A DNA stretch of 64,000 nt from Bosea sp. (in: a-proteobacteria) (lineage in GTDB: Bacteria; Pseudomonadota; Alphaproteobacteria; Rhizobiales; Beijerinckiaceae), in contig JAAVVV010000001.1 in assembly GCA_023910605.1 (NCBI GenBank), positions 2,160,698 to 2,224,697 on the forward strand, in the 5' to 3' direction. A model generated the notes under the pieces. That model did no database searches, was not told the DNA's origin, and saw only the letters and a program-made list of their open reading frames with translations. Shown in pieces: positions 54,562 to 64,000 of this stretch. Position numbers and translations under genes: made by a program. The first letter of the stretch is position 1; every line of letters starts with the position of its first letter.

Positions 54562-56076
54562 ATGATGTTCGGCTTCGGTATCCTTTCGGGTCTGCTTGTC
54601 CTGCCGCTTGTCGGCGCAGCGTTCATCCTGACGCTGCGGGGCGACGAGGCCTCAGTGCGCTCCAATGCGCGCATGGCGGCCCTGATCGCCACCATCGCGA
54701 CCTTCGCGCTGTCGATCGTGGCCTGGGGGCGCTTCGATTCCGGCAGCGCCCAGTTCCAGCTCATCGAGAGCCACGCCTGGCTGTCGGAAACGATCCGCTT
54801 CAAGCTCGGCGTCGACGGCTTCTCGATGCCGTTTGTTCTGCTCACTGCCTTCCTGATGCCCTTCTGCATCCTTGCATCCTGGCATTCGATCGAGCACCGG
54901 ATGAGGGAGTACATGGTCGCCTTCCTCGTGCTCGAGACGCTGATGATCGGCGTTTTCGTGGCGCTGGACCTTGTGCTCTTCTACATCTTCTTCGAGGCTG
55001 GCCTGATCCCGATGTTCCTGATCATCGGCATCTGGGGCGGCAAGCGGCGCATCTACGCCTCGTTCAAGTTCTTCCTTTACACGCTGCTCGGCTCGCTCCT
55101 GATGCTGCTCGCCATCATGGCGATGTACTGGAGCGCGGGCACCACCGACATAACCCAGCTTCTTGCCCACCGCTTCGGCAAGGAACTGCAGACCTGGCTG
55201 TGGCTGGCCTTCTTCGCCTCTTTCGCGGTGAAGATGCCGATGTGGCCCGTGCACACCTGGTTGCCGGACGCGCACGTCGAGGCGCCCACGGCGGGCTCTG
55301 TGATCCTCGCCGGCATCCTGCTGAAGATGGGCGGCTACGGCTTCATCCGCTTCTCGATCCCGATGTTCCCTGAGGCGTCTCAGCTCTTCGCGCCTTTGGT
55401 GTTCGCGCTTTCGGTCATCGCCATCATCTACACCTCGCTGGTGGCGCTGATGCAGGAGGACATCAAGAAGCTGATCGCCTATTCCTCCGTGGCCCATATG
55501 GGCTTCGTGACCATGGGTCTGTTCACGATGACGCCGCAGGGCATCCAGGGGGCGATGTATCAGATGGTCAGCCATGGCCTCATCTCCGGCGCGCTCTTCC
55601 TGTGCGTCGGCGTGGTCTACGACCGGATGCACACGCGCGAGATCAATGCCTATGGGGGCCTGACCAACCGCATGCCCGTCTATGCCGTGCTGTTCATGGT
55701 CTTCACCATGGCCAATGTCGGACTGCCCGGCACATCGGGCTTTGTCGGCGAGTTCCTCACTTTGCTCGGCGCCTTCAAGGCCAACCCTTGGGTCGCGTTC
55801 TTCGCGACCTTTGGCGTCATCCTTTCGGCGGCCTATGCGCTCTGGCTCTATCGTCGCGTGATGTTCGGCGAACTGGTCAAACCCGAGCTCAAGGGCATCA
55901 CGGATGTCGATCGCCGCGAGATGGCGCTCCTGGTTCCGCTCGCGCTTCTGGTGATCTACTACGGCGTGCGTCCTGGCCCCATCCTGGATGTGTTCGCCGC
56001 GTCGACCGATCTTCTGCTCAAGAACTATCAAGCCGCCCTCAGCGCCGCCAAGCTGGCGATGATGGCCGGCCCGTGA
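54562..56076 (+). CDS. nuoM: NADH-quinone oxidoreductase subunit M
   Basis: ND4-type proton-pumping subunit, 504 residues, 14 helices. [18 protein letters not shown] with the conserved Glu, [19 protein letters not shown] with Lys, and [16 protein letters not shown]. Start ATG overlaps the end region of nuoL closely (2-base gap). Confidence 0.98.
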   Translation: MMFGFGILSGLLVLPLVGAAFILTLRGDEASVRSNARMAALIATIATFALSIVAWGRFDSGSAQFQLIESHAWLSETIRFKLGVDGFSMPFVLLTAFLMPFCILASWHSIEHRMREYMVAFLVLETLMIGVFVALDLVLFYIFFEAGLIPMFLIIGIWGGKRRIYASFKFFLYTLLGSLLMLLAIMAMYWSAGTTDITQLLAHRFGKELQTWLWLAFFASFAVKMPMWPVHTWLPDAHVEAPTAGSVILAGILLKMGGYGFIRFSIPMFPEASQLFAPLVFALSVIAIIYTSLVALMQEDIKKLIAYSSVAHMGFVTMGLFTMTPQGIQGAMYQMVSHGLISGALFLCVGVVYDRMHTREINAYGGLTNRMPVYAVLFMVFTMANVGLPGTSGFVGEFLTLLGAFKANPWVAFFATFGVILSAAYALWLYRRVMFGELVKPELKGITDVDRREMALLVPLALLVIYYGVRPGPILDVFAASTDLLLKNYQAALSAAKLAMMAGP

Positions 56077-56080
56077 GGAC

Positions 56081-57535
56081 ATGACAGCAATGGCAGCCGT
56101 TCCCGATCTCATGCCGGCTCTGCCCGAGCTGATCCTTGCCGTTGGCGCGCTGGCCATGGTGCTCATCGGCGCGATCCAGGGCGAGCGTTCGCTCCGCCTT
56201 ATGGAGATCATGGCTGTCGTCCTGTTCGCGATCGTGGGCGTGGTCCTGCTCACGCAGACGGGCAAGCAGGTCACCTTCAACGGCGCCTTCGTGGCGGATG
56301 GCTTCGCCCGCTTCATGAAGCTGCTGACGCTTGTCGGCGCGGCCGCCGCCATCATCATGTCCGCCGACTACATCCGGCGCGAGGGCATGGCCAGGTTCGA
56401 GTTCCCCATCCTTGTCGTGCTCTCCACCATCGGCATGATGATGATGATTTCCGCCAATGACCTCATCGCGCTTTATCTCGGCCTCGAACTGCAGTCGCTC
56501 GCTCTGTATGTCGTCGCGGCGATGAACCGTGACGATGCCCGCTCGTCCGAGGCCGGGCTGAAGTTCTTCGTGCTGGGCGCTCTGTCTTCCGGCATGCTGC
56601 TCTACGGCATGTCGCTGGTCTATGGCTTCACCGGCACTGTCAGCTTCGAGGGCATCGCCGCGGCGCTGTCCCATGGCGGGGCAGGGGGGCATTCCATCGG
56701 CATCGGCCTCGTCTTCGGCTTGGTGTTCATTTCAGCCGGCCTCGCCTTCAAGCTCTCGGCCGTGCCCTTCCACATGTGGACGCCAGACGTCTACGAGGGC
56801 TCGCCGACCCCTGTCACGGCCTTCTTTGCCGCTGCGCCCAAGATGGCCGCGATGGCGCTCACCGTGCGCGTCTTCGTCGGCGCTTTCCCGGGCGCGATCG
56901 GTGATTGGCGTCAGATCATCATCTTCGTGGCGCTCGCCTCGATGCTGCTGGGTTCGTTTGCGGCCATCGGCCAACGCAACATCAAGCGGCTGATGGCCTA
57001 TTCCTCCATCGGCCATATGGGCTTCGCGCTGGTGGGTCTCGCCGCAGGCACCGTCAACGGCGTGCAGGGCGTCGCGGTGTACATGGCGATCTACCTTGTG
57101 ATGACGCTCGGGACCTTCGCCTGCATCCTGTGCATGCGCCGCAATGGCCAGATGGTCGAGGACATCGAGGAGTTGGGCGGGCTGTCGCAGTCGCAGCCCT
57201 TCATGGCCTTCTGCCTTGCCATGCTGCTGTTCTCGCTGGCCGGCATCCCGCCGCTGGCCGGCTTCTTCGCGAAGTTCTATGTCTTCACTGCCGCCATCGA
57301 CGCCAAGCTCTATTACCTCGCCGTCATCGGCGTGCTCTCGAGCGTGGTGAGCTGCTACTACTACCTGCGCATCGTGAAGATCATGTACTTCGATCCGCAG
57401 AAGGATGGCTTTGAGGCCATGACGCCCGCGCTCAAGGGCGTGCTGGCCATTTCCAGCGCCGCGATCTTCGTTTTCTGGCTGATCCCGGGCCCCCTGGTCG
57501 CGGCGGCGCATTCGGCGGCGCGCTCGCTGTTCTGA
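56081..57535 (+). CDS. nuoN: NADH-quinone oxidoreductase subunit N
   Basis: ND2-type proton-pumping subunit, 484 residues. [19 protein letters not shown] with the conserved Glu, [18 protein letters not shown] with Lys, and [17 protein letters not shown]. Last gene of the nuo set; a second ATG three codons in is possible. birA follows 5 bases later. Confidence 0.98.
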   Translation: MTAMAAVPDLMPALPELILAVGALAMVLIGAIQGERSLRLMEIMAVVLFAIVGVVLLTQTGKQVTFNGAFVADGFARFMKLLTLVGAAAAIIMSADYIRREGMARFEFPILVVLSTIGMMMMISANDLIALYLGLELQSLALYVVAAMNRDDARSSEAGLKFFVLGALSSGMLLYGMSLVYGFTGTVSFEGIAAALSHGGAGGHSIGIGLVFGLVFISAGLAFKLSAVPFHMWTPDVYEGSPTPVTAFFAAAPKMAAMALTVRVFVGAFPGAIGDWRQIIIFVALASMLLGSFAAIGQRNIKRLMAYSSIGHMGFALVGLAAGTVNGVQGVAVYMAIYLVMTLGTFACILCMRRNGQMVEDIEELGGLSQSQPFMAFCLAMLLFSLAGIPPLAGFFAKFYVFTAAIDAKLYYLAVIGVLSSVVSCYYYLRIVKIMYFDPQKDGFEAMTPALKGVLAISSAAIFVFWLIPGPLVAAAHSAARSLF

Positions 57536-57540
57536 GGCCC

Positions 57541-58326
57541 GTGACGACGCTCATCCTCGCGCCTGAGGCCGCCGCAGCTGGCCATGGGCTGATCCACCGC
57601 ACCATCCTCACCTCGACCATGGACGAGGCGCGCGCGCTGCTGATGGAAGGGCGTGATGGCCCCTTGTGGGTCGTGGCCGACAGCCAGAGCGCCGGGCGTG
57701 GCCGCCACGGGCGGGGCTGGTCCTCGCCGCGCGGCAATCTTTACGCAACGCTGGCCCTGCGCGGGCACTGCGATCCGGCCATTGCCCCTGAACTCGGCTT
57801 TGCAGCAGGGCTGGCGCTGCACCGGGCGGTGGGGGAGGCTGCGAATCTTGGCCATCCTGACCTGTCGATCAAATGGCCGAATGATCTTTTGCTGCGGGGC
57901 GCCAAGATCGCGGGCCTGTTGCTGGAGGGCATGCATGCGCGCGGCGAGTTCGCAGTGCTGATCGGCTTTGGCGTCAACATCGCCTCGGCGCCGACCACAA
58001 CCCCTTATCCAGCGAGCAGCCTGTGCCCGCCCTCCGAACATCTGGAGCTTGCAGCGGAGCGCGCGCTCGCCATGCGTCAGGCGCTGTTCATGGCGCTGAC
58101 CCGCCACTGGATCGGCGCTGAGGCGCTGTGGCGGTCGGGTTTCGTGCATCTGCGTGCGGCCTGGCTGGATGCGGCCCATGGGCTTGGATCGCAGATCATG
58201 GTCCGTCCGCCCAATGAAGAGGTGCGTGGGGTCATGCTCGGCATCGACGATCGCGGCCGCCTGAAGGTCGCGACGGAGGCCGGCGAACGGCGCATTGACG
58301 CGGGTGATCTGTTCTTTGGACATTGA
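57541..58326 (+). CDS. birA: Biotin--[acetyl-CoA-carboxylase] ligase
   Basis: Attaches biotin to carboxylase carrier domains, 261 residues. Biotinyl-AMP site: DSQSAGRGRHGRGWSSPRGN; catalytic Lys region SIKWPNDLLLRGAKIAGLL; GFGVNI. It has no N-terminal helix-turn-helix, so it is a ligase only, not the bio repressor. A GTG start 5 bases after nuoN suggests read-through from the nuo operon. The order nuoN-birA-rnj is usual in this group. Confidence 0.93.
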   Translation: MTTLILAPEAAAAGHGLIHRTILTSTMDEARALLMEGRDGPLWVVADSQSAGRGRHGRGWSSPRGNLYATLALRGHCDPAIAPELGFAAGLALHRAVGEAANLGHPDLSIKWPNDLLLRGAKIAGLLLEGMHARGEFAVLIGFGVNIASAPTTTPYPASSLCPPSEHLELAAERALAMRQALFMALTRHWIGAEALWRSGFVHLRAAWLDAAHGLGSQIMVRPPNEEVRGVMLGIDDRGRLKVATEAGERRIDAGDLFFGH

Positions 58327-58357
58327 CCCCCGCGCTCAGTCCCTTACTGAAACTCGA

Positions 58358-60040
58358 ATGGCAAAATCAGAGCTGAGCAAGACCGATCACCTCGTCTTCT
58401 GCCCGCTTGGCGGACTGGGCGAGATCGGCATGAACGCCGCCCTTTACGGCTTCGGGCCTGAGCGGGCCCGCAAATGGATCATGGTCGACTGCGGCATCAC
58501 CTTCGCCGGGCCGGAAGCGCCGGGCGTGGAACTCGTGCTGCCCGATGTCGGCTTCATCGAGGAGCGCCGCAAGGATCTGCTGGCCATCCTCATCACCCAT
58601 GCGCATGAGGATCATATCGGCGCGCTGGCCTTGCTGTGGCCGAAGCTGCGCGCGCCGGTCTACTGCACGCGCTTCGCCGCAGGGCTGATTTCCACGCGCA
58701 AGCTACAGGAGCCGGGCGCGCCCAAGGTGCCGCTGCATGTTGTGGCGCCAGGCGCGCTGCTCGAGCTTGGCCCGTTCTCGGTGGAGTTCATCAAGGTCGC
58801 CCATTCGATTCCGGAAAGCTGCGGCCTGGCGATCCGCACACCGGCCGGCCTCGTCGTTCACACCGGCGACTGGAAGATCGACGACACCCCCCATGTCGGC
58901 TGGCCGACCGATGCGCGCCGTCTGACCGAACTGGGCGATGAGGGCGTGCTGGCCATGGTCTGCGATTCGACCAATGTCATGCGCGAGGGCGTGAGCCCCG
59001 GTGAGGCGGATGTCGCCCGCACGCTGGCCGAGATGATTGCAGCAGCGCCCGGCCGCGTCGCCGTGACCACCTTCGCCTCGAACGTGGCCCGCATCCGCGC
59101 CGTGGCCGAAGCCGCCGCGGCCTGCAATCGCGAGGTTGTCGTGGTCGGCCGCGCCATGGAGCGGGTCATCGATGTCGCGCGCGAGTGCGGCATGCTCGAC
59201 AATCTGCCCGAGTTCCGTTCCGCTCAGACCTATGGTCATCTCCGCCGCGAGAAGGTTGTCGCGCTGCTGACGGGCAGCCAGGGCGAGCCGCGCGCAGCGC
59301 TCTCGCGCATCGCGCAGGATGAACATCCCGAGATCGCGCTATCGCCCGGTGATCAGGTCATCTTCTCGTCGCGGACCATCCCCGGCAACGAGAAGGCGGT
59401 CTCCGCCATCCACAATGCGCTGGCTCTGCAGGGGATCGACATCATCACCGACCGGCAGGCGCTGGTCCATGTCTCGGGCCATCCGCGCCGCGAGGAGATG
59501 AAGCAGATGTATGGCTGGGTGCGCCCGCGGACCGTCATCCCGGCCCATGGCGAGCCGCTGCATCTCTCCGAGCATGTGAGGCTCGCAAAAGAGATGAAGA
59601 CTCCGCATGTGATGCTGGCGAGCAATGGCGACGTGGTGGCGCTGACGCCGGATGGTCCGATCAAGGTCGATGACGTGCAGGTCGGGCGCATCTACCAGGA
59701 TGGCGAACTCAGGGTCGGCGCCGGCGAAAAGACCATTCCCGACCGGCGCAAGCTCTCCTTCGCCGGCGTCGTGTCGATCGCCATCGCTATCGACGACAAG
59801 GGCAACATTGCCGGCGATCTGTCCATCGCCTGCATGGGCCTGCCGCCCAAGACCGTCGATGGCGACAGCTTCGACGATGTCGTCAACGATGCCGTGCTCG
59901 ATCTTGTCGAGAACATGCCGCGCCAGCGTCGCCGCGATGCCGAGGCCCTGCGCACCTCCATCGAGAAGGCCGTGCGCGGCGCGGTCGGTGAGGAATGGGG
60001 CAAGAAGCCGGTCGTCCATGCCCTGGTGATCGAGGTCTGA
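58358..60040 (+). CDS. rnj: Ribonuclease J
   Basis: Metallo-beta-lactamase/beta-CASP RNase with 5'-exo and endo activity in RNA turnover, 560 residues. Zinc motif THAHEDHIGAL, GDWKIDDTP, beta-CASP motifs and VSGHPRREEMKQMYG near the end of the catalytic part. The C-terminal domain ends KKPVVHALVIEV. The ribosome site is weak. Placed after birA as in other Rhizobiales. Confidence 0.95.
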   Translation: MAKSELSKTDHLVFCPLGGLGEIGMNAALYGFGPERARKWIMVDCGITFAGPEAPGVELVLPDVGFIEERRKDLLAILITHAHEDHIGALALLWPKLRAPVYCTRFAAGLISTRKLQEPGAPKVPLHVVAPGALLELGPFSVEFIKVAHSIPESCGLAIRTPAGLVVHTGDWKIDDTPHVGWPTDARRLTELGDEGVLAMVCDSTNVMREGVSPGEADVARTLAEMIAAAPGRVAVTTFASNVARIRAVAEAAAACNREVVVVGRAMERVIDVARECGMLDNLPEFRSAQTYGHLRREKVVALLTGSQGEPRAALSRIAQDEHPEIALSPGDQVIFSSRTIPGNEKAVSAIHNALALQGIDIITDRQALVHVSGHPRREEMKQMYGWVRPRTVIPAHGEPLHLSEHVRLAKEMKTPHVMLASNGDVVALTPDGPIKVDDVQVGRIYQDGELRVGAGEKTIPDRRKLSFAGVVSIAIAIDDKGNIAGDLSIACMGLPPKTVDGDSFDDVVNDAVLDLVENMPRQRRRDAEALRTSIEKAVRGAVGEEWGKKPVVHALVIEV

Positions 60041-60052
60041 GGGAGCGTTGCC

Positions 60053-60457
60053 ATGATCGGACGGCTGAACCATGTCGCGATTGCGGTGAGTGATCTGGAT
60101 GCGGCGACAGCCCGCTACCGCGACACGCTCGGCGCGCGCGTCACCGCGCCTCAGACACTGCCCGAGCACGGCGTGACTGTCGTGTTCGTCGAACTGCCCA
60201 ACACCAAGATCGAACTCCTTGCGCCCTGGGGCGAGGCGTCTCCCATCGCTCGCTTCCTTGAGAAGAACGCCGATGGCGGCATCCACCACATCTGTTACGA
60301 GGTCGAGGACATCCTTGCCGCCCGCGACCGGATGATCGCTGCGGGCGCGCGCGTCCTCGGCGATGGCCAGCCGAAGATCGGCGCTCACGGCAAGCCGGTG
60401 CTGTTTCTGCACCCCAAGGATTTCTGCGGCACTTTGACGGAGTTGGAACAGGTTTGA
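60053..60457 (+). CDS. mce: Methylmalonyl-CoA epimerase
   Basis: Interconverts (R)- and (S)-methylmalonyl-CoA in propionate breakdown, 134 residues of the vicinal-oxygen-chelate fold. Metal ligands in LNHVAIAVSDLD (His) and GGIHHICYEVED (His); NTKIELLAPWGE and FLHPKDFCGTLTELEQ (Glu) complete the site. Start with GGAGCG upstream, 12 bases after rnj. Confidence 0.95.
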   Translation: MIGRLNHVAIAVSDLDAATARYRDTLGARVTAPQTLPEHGVTVVFVELPNTKIELLAPWGEASPIARFLEKNADGGIHHICYEVEDILAARDRMIAAGARVLGDGQPKIGAHGKPVLFLHPKDFCGTLTELEQV

Positions 60458-60529
60458 CGCCGCGCTATCTGCCGGTCTCAGCGGGCGGGAAAACGGGCTT
60501 TTGACCGACGCAGTTGAAGGAGCCACCCC

Positions 60530-60760
60530 ATGTCGCTGCTCGGCGCCTTTGCCGTTTATTTCGTCATCTGGTGGACTGTGCTGTTCTGCATCCTGCCGAT
60601 GAACATCCGCAGCCAGATCGAGGCAGGCGAGGTCGTGGCCGGCACTGAGCCCGGCGCGCCTGCATCGCCGCAACTGATGCGCAAGGCGGCGATCACGAGC
60701 CTTGTTTCGTTCGGGGTCTTTGCCGTGGTCTATGGCCTGTGGGTCTGGACCGAATTCTGA
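60530..60760 (+). CDS. DUF1467 small membrane protein
   Basis: 76 residues with two membrane helices (GAFAVYFVIWWTVLFCILP and AITSLVSFGVFAVVYGLWVW) joined by a short loop. The N-terminal half with PMNIRSQIEAGEVVAGTEPGAP is the DUF1467 hallmark. Usually found between mce and proS in this order; here proS is not next. Function unknown. Strong GAAGGAG site. Confidence 0.9.
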   Translation: MSLLGAFAVYFVIWWTVLFCILPMNIRSQIEAGEVVAGTEPGAPASPQLMRKAAITSLVSFGVFAVVYGLWVWTEF

Positions 60761-60784
60761 GAAAAAGCGCAACAAAAAGAAAAA

Positions 60785-60822
60785 GCAAGGCCGAAGCCTT
60801 GCCTTGCAGATTATTGTTTTTT
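60785..60822 (+). terminator. Terminator after the birA-rnj-mce-DUF1467 run
   Basis: GCAAGGC-CGAA-GCCTTGC forms a 7-bp stem with a stable tetraloop at 60785-60102-like spacing (60785-60802), followed after 12 bases by TTTTTTT (60816-60822). The distance to the U-run is a little long, so efficiency is uncertain. Confidence 0.6.
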
Positions 60823-61139
60823 TCCGTGATGCGGCGCGCACGCGCTTCGCGTTCTCGACATCAGACGGGCGTTTGCTCCTCCCGAGACCTGGACCGCGGG
60901 AGCCTTGAGGCACCCTCGCTGACCAACCTCATGAACGCTATATGAATTTAAAAATCCTGTCATCTTTTTTAGCAGACTGTGCCTCATATTTCTGCATGGC
61001 TTTGCGATCTGATTTCAGGCAGTTCCGGGGCGATCGATGAGGTCGGGCGTGAACTCTCGCCTTGTCATGACCGCGTTCGCTCGCTACGCAACCTGCGCTT
61101 GAGATTGCACCCGTGAACACACTCGTGCCGGAGATGGAC
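60823..61139. other. Intergenic stretch before the cyclophilin genes
   Basis: About 317 bases with no convincing gene on either strand. An AT-rich patch at 60940-61000 could hold the promoter of the cyclophilin-queA run. No repeats or RNA gene recognised. Confidence 0.5.
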
Positions 61140-61706
61140 ATGACGCTGAAGACCGTGGCGCTTGCGCTGAGCCTCACCACCGCCGCCCTTCTTGGCGCGA
61201 GCGGCGCCGCCATGGCGCAAGGGCAGGCAGATCCGCAGAGCACGATTGTGCTCACCACCAAGGATGGTCCGGTGACGATCCGGCTTCGCCCCGATCTCGC
61301 ACCCAAGCATGTCGAGCGAATCAAGACACTAACCAGGCGCGGCTTTTATGACGGCATCGTCTTCCACCGCGTCATTGACGGCTTCATGGCGCAGACCGGG
61401 GATCCCACCGGCACCGGCACCGGCGGGTCGGATCTGCCGAACCTGCCCGCCGAGTTCACGCGCGAGCCTTACAAGGTTGGCTCGCTTGGCATGGCGCGCG
61501 CCCAGAATCCGAACTCAGCGAATTCCCAGTTCTTCATCTGCTATGAAGGCTGCGCGTCGCTGACGGGGCAGTACACCCTGTTCGGCGAGGTTGTCGCCGG
61601 CATGGAGAACGTCCGCAAGATCAAGAAGGGAGACAGCGCGGCCAACGGCCTCGTGCGCGGCCCGGACAAGATCGTCTCCATGAAACTGCTCGCCGACGCG
61701 CGCTGA
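61140..61706 (+). CDS. Exported cyclophilin-type peptidyl-prolyl isomerase
   Basis: 188 residues with a signal peptide (ALALSLTTAALLGASGAAMA|Q), so it folds proteins in the periplasm. Cyclophilin core: GFYDGIVFHRVIDGFMAQTG (active Arg and Phe), LGMARAQNPNSANSQFFI and the FGEVVAGMENV end strand. The start is the ATG 6 bases after GGAG; GTG and ATG codons upstream would add a few residues before the signal. Paralogue of the next gene. Confidence 0.93.
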   Translation: MTLKTVALALSLTTAALLGASGAAMAQGQADPQSTIVLTTKDGPVTIRLRPDLAPKHVERIKTLTRRGFYDGIVFHRVIDGFMAQTGDPTGTGTGGSDLPNLPAEFTREPYKVGSLGMARAQNPNSANSQFFICYEGCASLTGQYTLFGEVVAGMENVRKIKKGDSAANGLVRGPDKIVSMKLLADAR

Positions 61707-61744
61707 GCATCAATCCGTCCTTCCAGCCCGAACAGAGACCTGTC

Positions 61745-62212
61745 ATGAGCCTCGATCCAGAAAACACGCTGATTCTCGAAACCACCAAGGGCAAGATCGT
61801 CATCGCCCTTCGTCCCGACCTTGCGCCCAACCATGTGGAGCGCCTGAAGACGCTGGCCCGCGAGGGCTTCTATGACGGCATCAAGTTCCACCGCGTCATC
61901 GACGGCTTCATGGCGCAGACCGGCTGCCCGCATGGCACCGGCACGGGCGGCTCCGACATGCCAGACCTCAAGCAGGAGTTCTCGGCCGAGCCGCATGTGC
62001 GCGGCACCTGTTCCATGGCCCGTTCGAGCAACCCGAACTCTGCCAACTCGCAGTTCTTCATCTGCTTCGAGCCTTCGGCCTGGCTCGACAAGCAGTACAC
62101 CGTCTGGGGCCAGGTGGTTGAAGGCATGGACAATGTGGACCGCATCAAGCGCGGCGAGCCTGTCCGCGATCCCGATTCGATCGTCTCCATGAAGGTCATG
62201 GCCGACGCCTGA
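61745..62212 (+). CDS. ppiB: Cytosolic cyclophilin-type peptidyl-prolyl isomerase
   Basis: 155 residues without signal peptide; the cytosolic partner of the upstream exported cyclophilin. Core motifs GFYDGIKFHRVIDGFMAQTG, CSMARSSNPNSANSQFFI and WGQVVEGMDNVDRIK. The two genes arose by duplication and sit together upstream of queA, an order common in this group. Confidence 0.95.
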   Translation: MSLDPENTLILETTKGKIVIALRPDLAPNHVERLKTLAREGFYDGIKFHRVIDGFMAQTGCPHGTGTGGSDMPDLKQEFSAEPHVRGTCSMARSSNPNSANSQFFICFEPSAWLDKQYTVWGQVVEGMDNVDRIKRGEPVRDPDSIVSMKVMADA

Positions 62213-62269
62213 CGCATCTGGGGAAGGCGAGGGTCGTCCCGCCGCCCCGGCCTGGCCAGGATCTTTCCC

Positions 62270-63370
62270 GTGGATGTCTCGCTCTTCGACTTCGAGCTTC
62301 CCGAGAGCGCCATCGCGCTTCGTCCCGTCACGCCGCGCGATGCGGCGCGGATGCTTGTGGTGCGGCCGGGCGAAGCCCCGGCCTTCGAGGACAGGCATGC
62401 CCATGACCTGCCAGCATTGCTGCGCCCCGGCGACGTTCTCGTCCTCAACGATACGCGCGTCATCCCCTCACGCCTTCACGGCATTCGCCTGAAGGAGGGG
62501 GCGGGAGCGCGGGTCGAGATCATGTTGCACAAGCGCGAGGCCGCCGATCGCTGGCTGGCATTCGCGCGGCCCGCCAAGAAGCTGGCGCTTGGCGATGTCA
62601 TCCGGTTCGGCCACACGGGCGCCGGCGCCGCCTGTCAGGCGGTCCGTGTCGATGCCATCGTCAAGGCCAGGGGCGAGGGCGGCGAGGTCGAACTGTGCTT
62701 CGAGGTGTCAGGCCCTCACCTTGACGAGGCGATAGCCCGGCTCGGCGAACTGCCGCTGCCGCCGTACATCGCCGGCAAGCGACGCACCGATGCGCAGGAC
62801 AATGCCGATTACCAGACAGTCTATGCGCGGGAAGACGGTGCAGTGGCAGCGCCGACGGCCGGGCTTCACTTCACCGACGATCTGTTCGCCCGCCTTGCCC
62901 GGAAGGAGATAAGCCGCGAGTTCGTGACGCTGCATGTCGGTGCGGGCACGTTTCTGCCTGTCAAGGCCGAGGACACGCGCGAGCATCGCATGCACGCTGA
63001 ATGGGGCACGATCAGCCCAGCCACCGCCGCGCGCCTGAATGCTGCCCGAGCACGCGGCGGTCGCATCATTGCTGTTGGCACGACATCGCTGCGCCTGCTC
63101 GAAAGCGCCGCGCAAGCGGATGGCTCCATCGCGGCCTTCAGCGCCGACACGTCCATCTTCATCACGCCGGGCCACCGCTTCCGCGGCGTCGATGCGCTGA
63201 TGACCAATTTCCACCTGCCGAAGTCCACGCTCTTCATGCTGGTGAGCGCCTTCAGCGGTCTTGGCGCCATGCGCGCGGCCTACGCCCACGCCATAGCCAG
63301 CGGCTATCGCTTTTATTCCTATGGGGATGCGAGCCTGCTCTTTCCTGCTGGCGACGCGGCGGCGGGTTGA
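62270..63370 (+). CDS. queA: tRNA preQ1(34) S-adenosylmethionine ribosyltransferase-isomerase
   Basis: QueA makes epoxyqueuosine in tRNA by adding a ribosyl group from SAM to preQ1 at position 34, 366 residues. N-terminus [19 protein letters not shown], the block [36 protein letters not shown] and [17 protein letters not shown] are all family signatures. Read from GTG at 62270. The target tRNAs include tRNA-Asp (GTC), one gene of which lies in this window. The usual next gene tgt is absent here. Confidence 0.96.
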   Translation: MDVSLFDFELPESAIALRPVTPRDAARMLVVRPGEAPAFEDRHAHDLPALLRPGDVLVLNDTRVIPSRLHGIRLKEGAGARVEIMLHKREAADRWLAFARPAKKLALGDVIRFGHTGAGAACQAVRVDAIVKARGEGGEVELCFEVSGPHLDEAIARLGELPLPPYIAGKRRTDAQDNADYQTVYAREDGAVAAPTAGLHFTDDLFARLARKEISREFVTLHVGAGTFLPVKAEDTREHRMHAEWGTISPATAARLNAARARGGRIIAVGTTSLRLLESAAQADGSIAAFSADTSIFITPGHRFRGVDALMTNFHLPKSTLFMLVSAFSGLGAMRAAYAHAIASGYRFYSYGDASLLFPAGDAAAG

Positions 63371-63439
63371 AGGCGCTCGCCATCCCCGCGCGCCTGTGCT
63401 AACCCCGCGCAACCTTTGACGAACCCCCGACCGCTGGCC

Positions 63440-64000
63440 ATGACCGACAATTTTCTGCGCGAGATCGACGAGGAGGTGCGCCGCGACAAGGCGGCCGACC
63501 TTTGGAAGAAATATGGCAATCTTGTCATCGCGCTGCTCGTCCTGGTCGTGGTCGCGGTGGGCGCCTGGCGGTTCTGGCAGTATCGCCAGGAACTGGCCTC
63601 GCAGGCCGTGAGCGACCGGCTTGAGGTGGCATTGAAGGCCTCGCGCGAAAGCCGCGGTGACGAGGCCGAGAAGGCGTTCGCCGAAATGACCCGCCTGGGC
63701 GGCGAGGGCTACAGGCTGGTCGCCCGCTTCCGTCTGGCGGCCGAGGCCGCGCGGCGCGAGCCGGCCGATGGCGCCGCTGCATTCGATGCGCTCGCCAATG
63801 ATGCAGCGCTTGACCCCATTTTCCGCGATCTCGCCCGGCTGCGCTCAAGCATGATCAAGCTCGACACCGCATCCTATGCCGAGATCAAGGCCGCGCTGGA
63901 GCCGCTGGCCGGTGCGACCAGCGTGTGGCGACATACAGCACGCGAACTTCTGGGCCTTTCCGCATTGAAGGCTCAGGTCTGGGAGGAGGCCGGCCGCTGG
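63440..64000 (+). CDS. Membrane-anchored TPR-like protein (YfgM-type), partial
   Basis: The first 187 codons of a gene that runs off the window. An N-terminal cytoplasmic acidic segment (MTDNFLREIDEEVRRDKAAD) precedes one membrane helix (LVIALLVLVVVAVGAWRFW) and then a helical, tetratricopeptide-21-like periplasmic region (AEKAFAEMTRLGGEGYRLVA, RFRLAAEAARR). This fits the YfgM-like family, often upstream of bamB and der. YfgM relates to the Sec translocon and periplasmic chaperones. Confidence 0.85.
   Translation, partial: MTDNFLREIDEEVRRDKAADLWKKYGNLVIALLVLVVVAVGAWRFWQYRQELASQAVSDRLEVALKASRESRGDEAEKAFAEMTRLGGEGYRLVARFRLAAEAARREPADGAAAFDALANDAALDPIFRDLARLRSSMIKLDTASYAEIKAALEPLAGATSVWRHTARELLGLSALKAQVWEEAGRW

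Overview
The window is GC-rich chromosomal DNA of an alphaproteobacterium, most likely of the order Hyphomicrobiales (Rhizobiales). The signs are a complete 14-gene nuo operon followed by birA, RNase J, methylmalonyl-CoA epimerase and a DUF1467 gene, a NuoE with a long low-complexity C-terminal extension, Omp25/Omp31-type beta-barrels, a DUF2336 protein, and a photolyase of the Agrobacterium PhrB type. I cannot assign a genus from this sequence alone.

Layout. 75-2840: two genes of a ferric-iron ABC importer, permease and Tat-exported binding protein. 2841-3448: gene-poor. 3449-7929: RND efflux pump and its adaptor. 8124-11194: hydantoin/pyrimidine-type cluster (carbon-nitrogen hydrolase, dihydropyrimidinase/hydantoinase, divergent Asp/Glu/hydantoin racemase). 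11232-11477: small PilZ-like gene. 11508-20310: an operon of an SDR protein, a DUF2256 zinc-binding mini-protein and a PhrB-type FeS (6-4) photolyase, whose last gene is split by a nest of three insertion sequences. An IS630-family element sits in the photolyase gene. One IS66 copy lies inside the IS630 transposase gene, and a second, inverted IS66 copy lies inside the IS630 terminal repeat. Target duplications are intact at all three levels, so the order of events can be read and the ancestral photolyase frame can be rebuilt.

20468-22321: Lrp-type regulator divergent from arginase, followed by an ornithine cyclodeaminase reduced to its two ends. 22451-25944: exported ClpP-like protein, small exported four-Cys protein overlapping a secreted RNase T2, the rRNA methyltransferase RlmJ, and a GST. 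26016-31349: two outer-membrane beta-barrel proteins, PurU, DUF2336 protein, M20 amidohydrolase. 31468-40293: spermidine-synthase-like protein, then PEP carboxylase and a LysR regulator on the minus strand, divergent from dabB-dabA, the two-part energy-coupled inorganic-carbon transporter. The shared promoter region holds a perfect T-N11-A palindrome. Because PEP carboxylase consumes bicarbonate and DAB accumulates it, this reads as one carbon-supply module. 40414-41355: tRNA-Asp and an M15-type peptidase.

41647-57535: nuoABCDEFGHIJKLMN for respiratory complex I, carrying two extra small membrane-protein genes (after nuoD and after nuoH) and a mobile-looking palindromic repeat between nuoB and nuoC. 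57541-60760: birA, rnj, mce, DUF1467. 61140-64000: an exported and a cytosolic cyclophilin, queA, and the start of a membrane-anchored TPR-like protein cut by the window edge.

The most notable items are the nested-IS interruption of the photolyase operon, the LysR/ppc/dabBA module, the internally deleted ornithine cyclodeaminase, the SDR lacking its catalytic tyrosine, and the accessory small genes inside the nuo operon.
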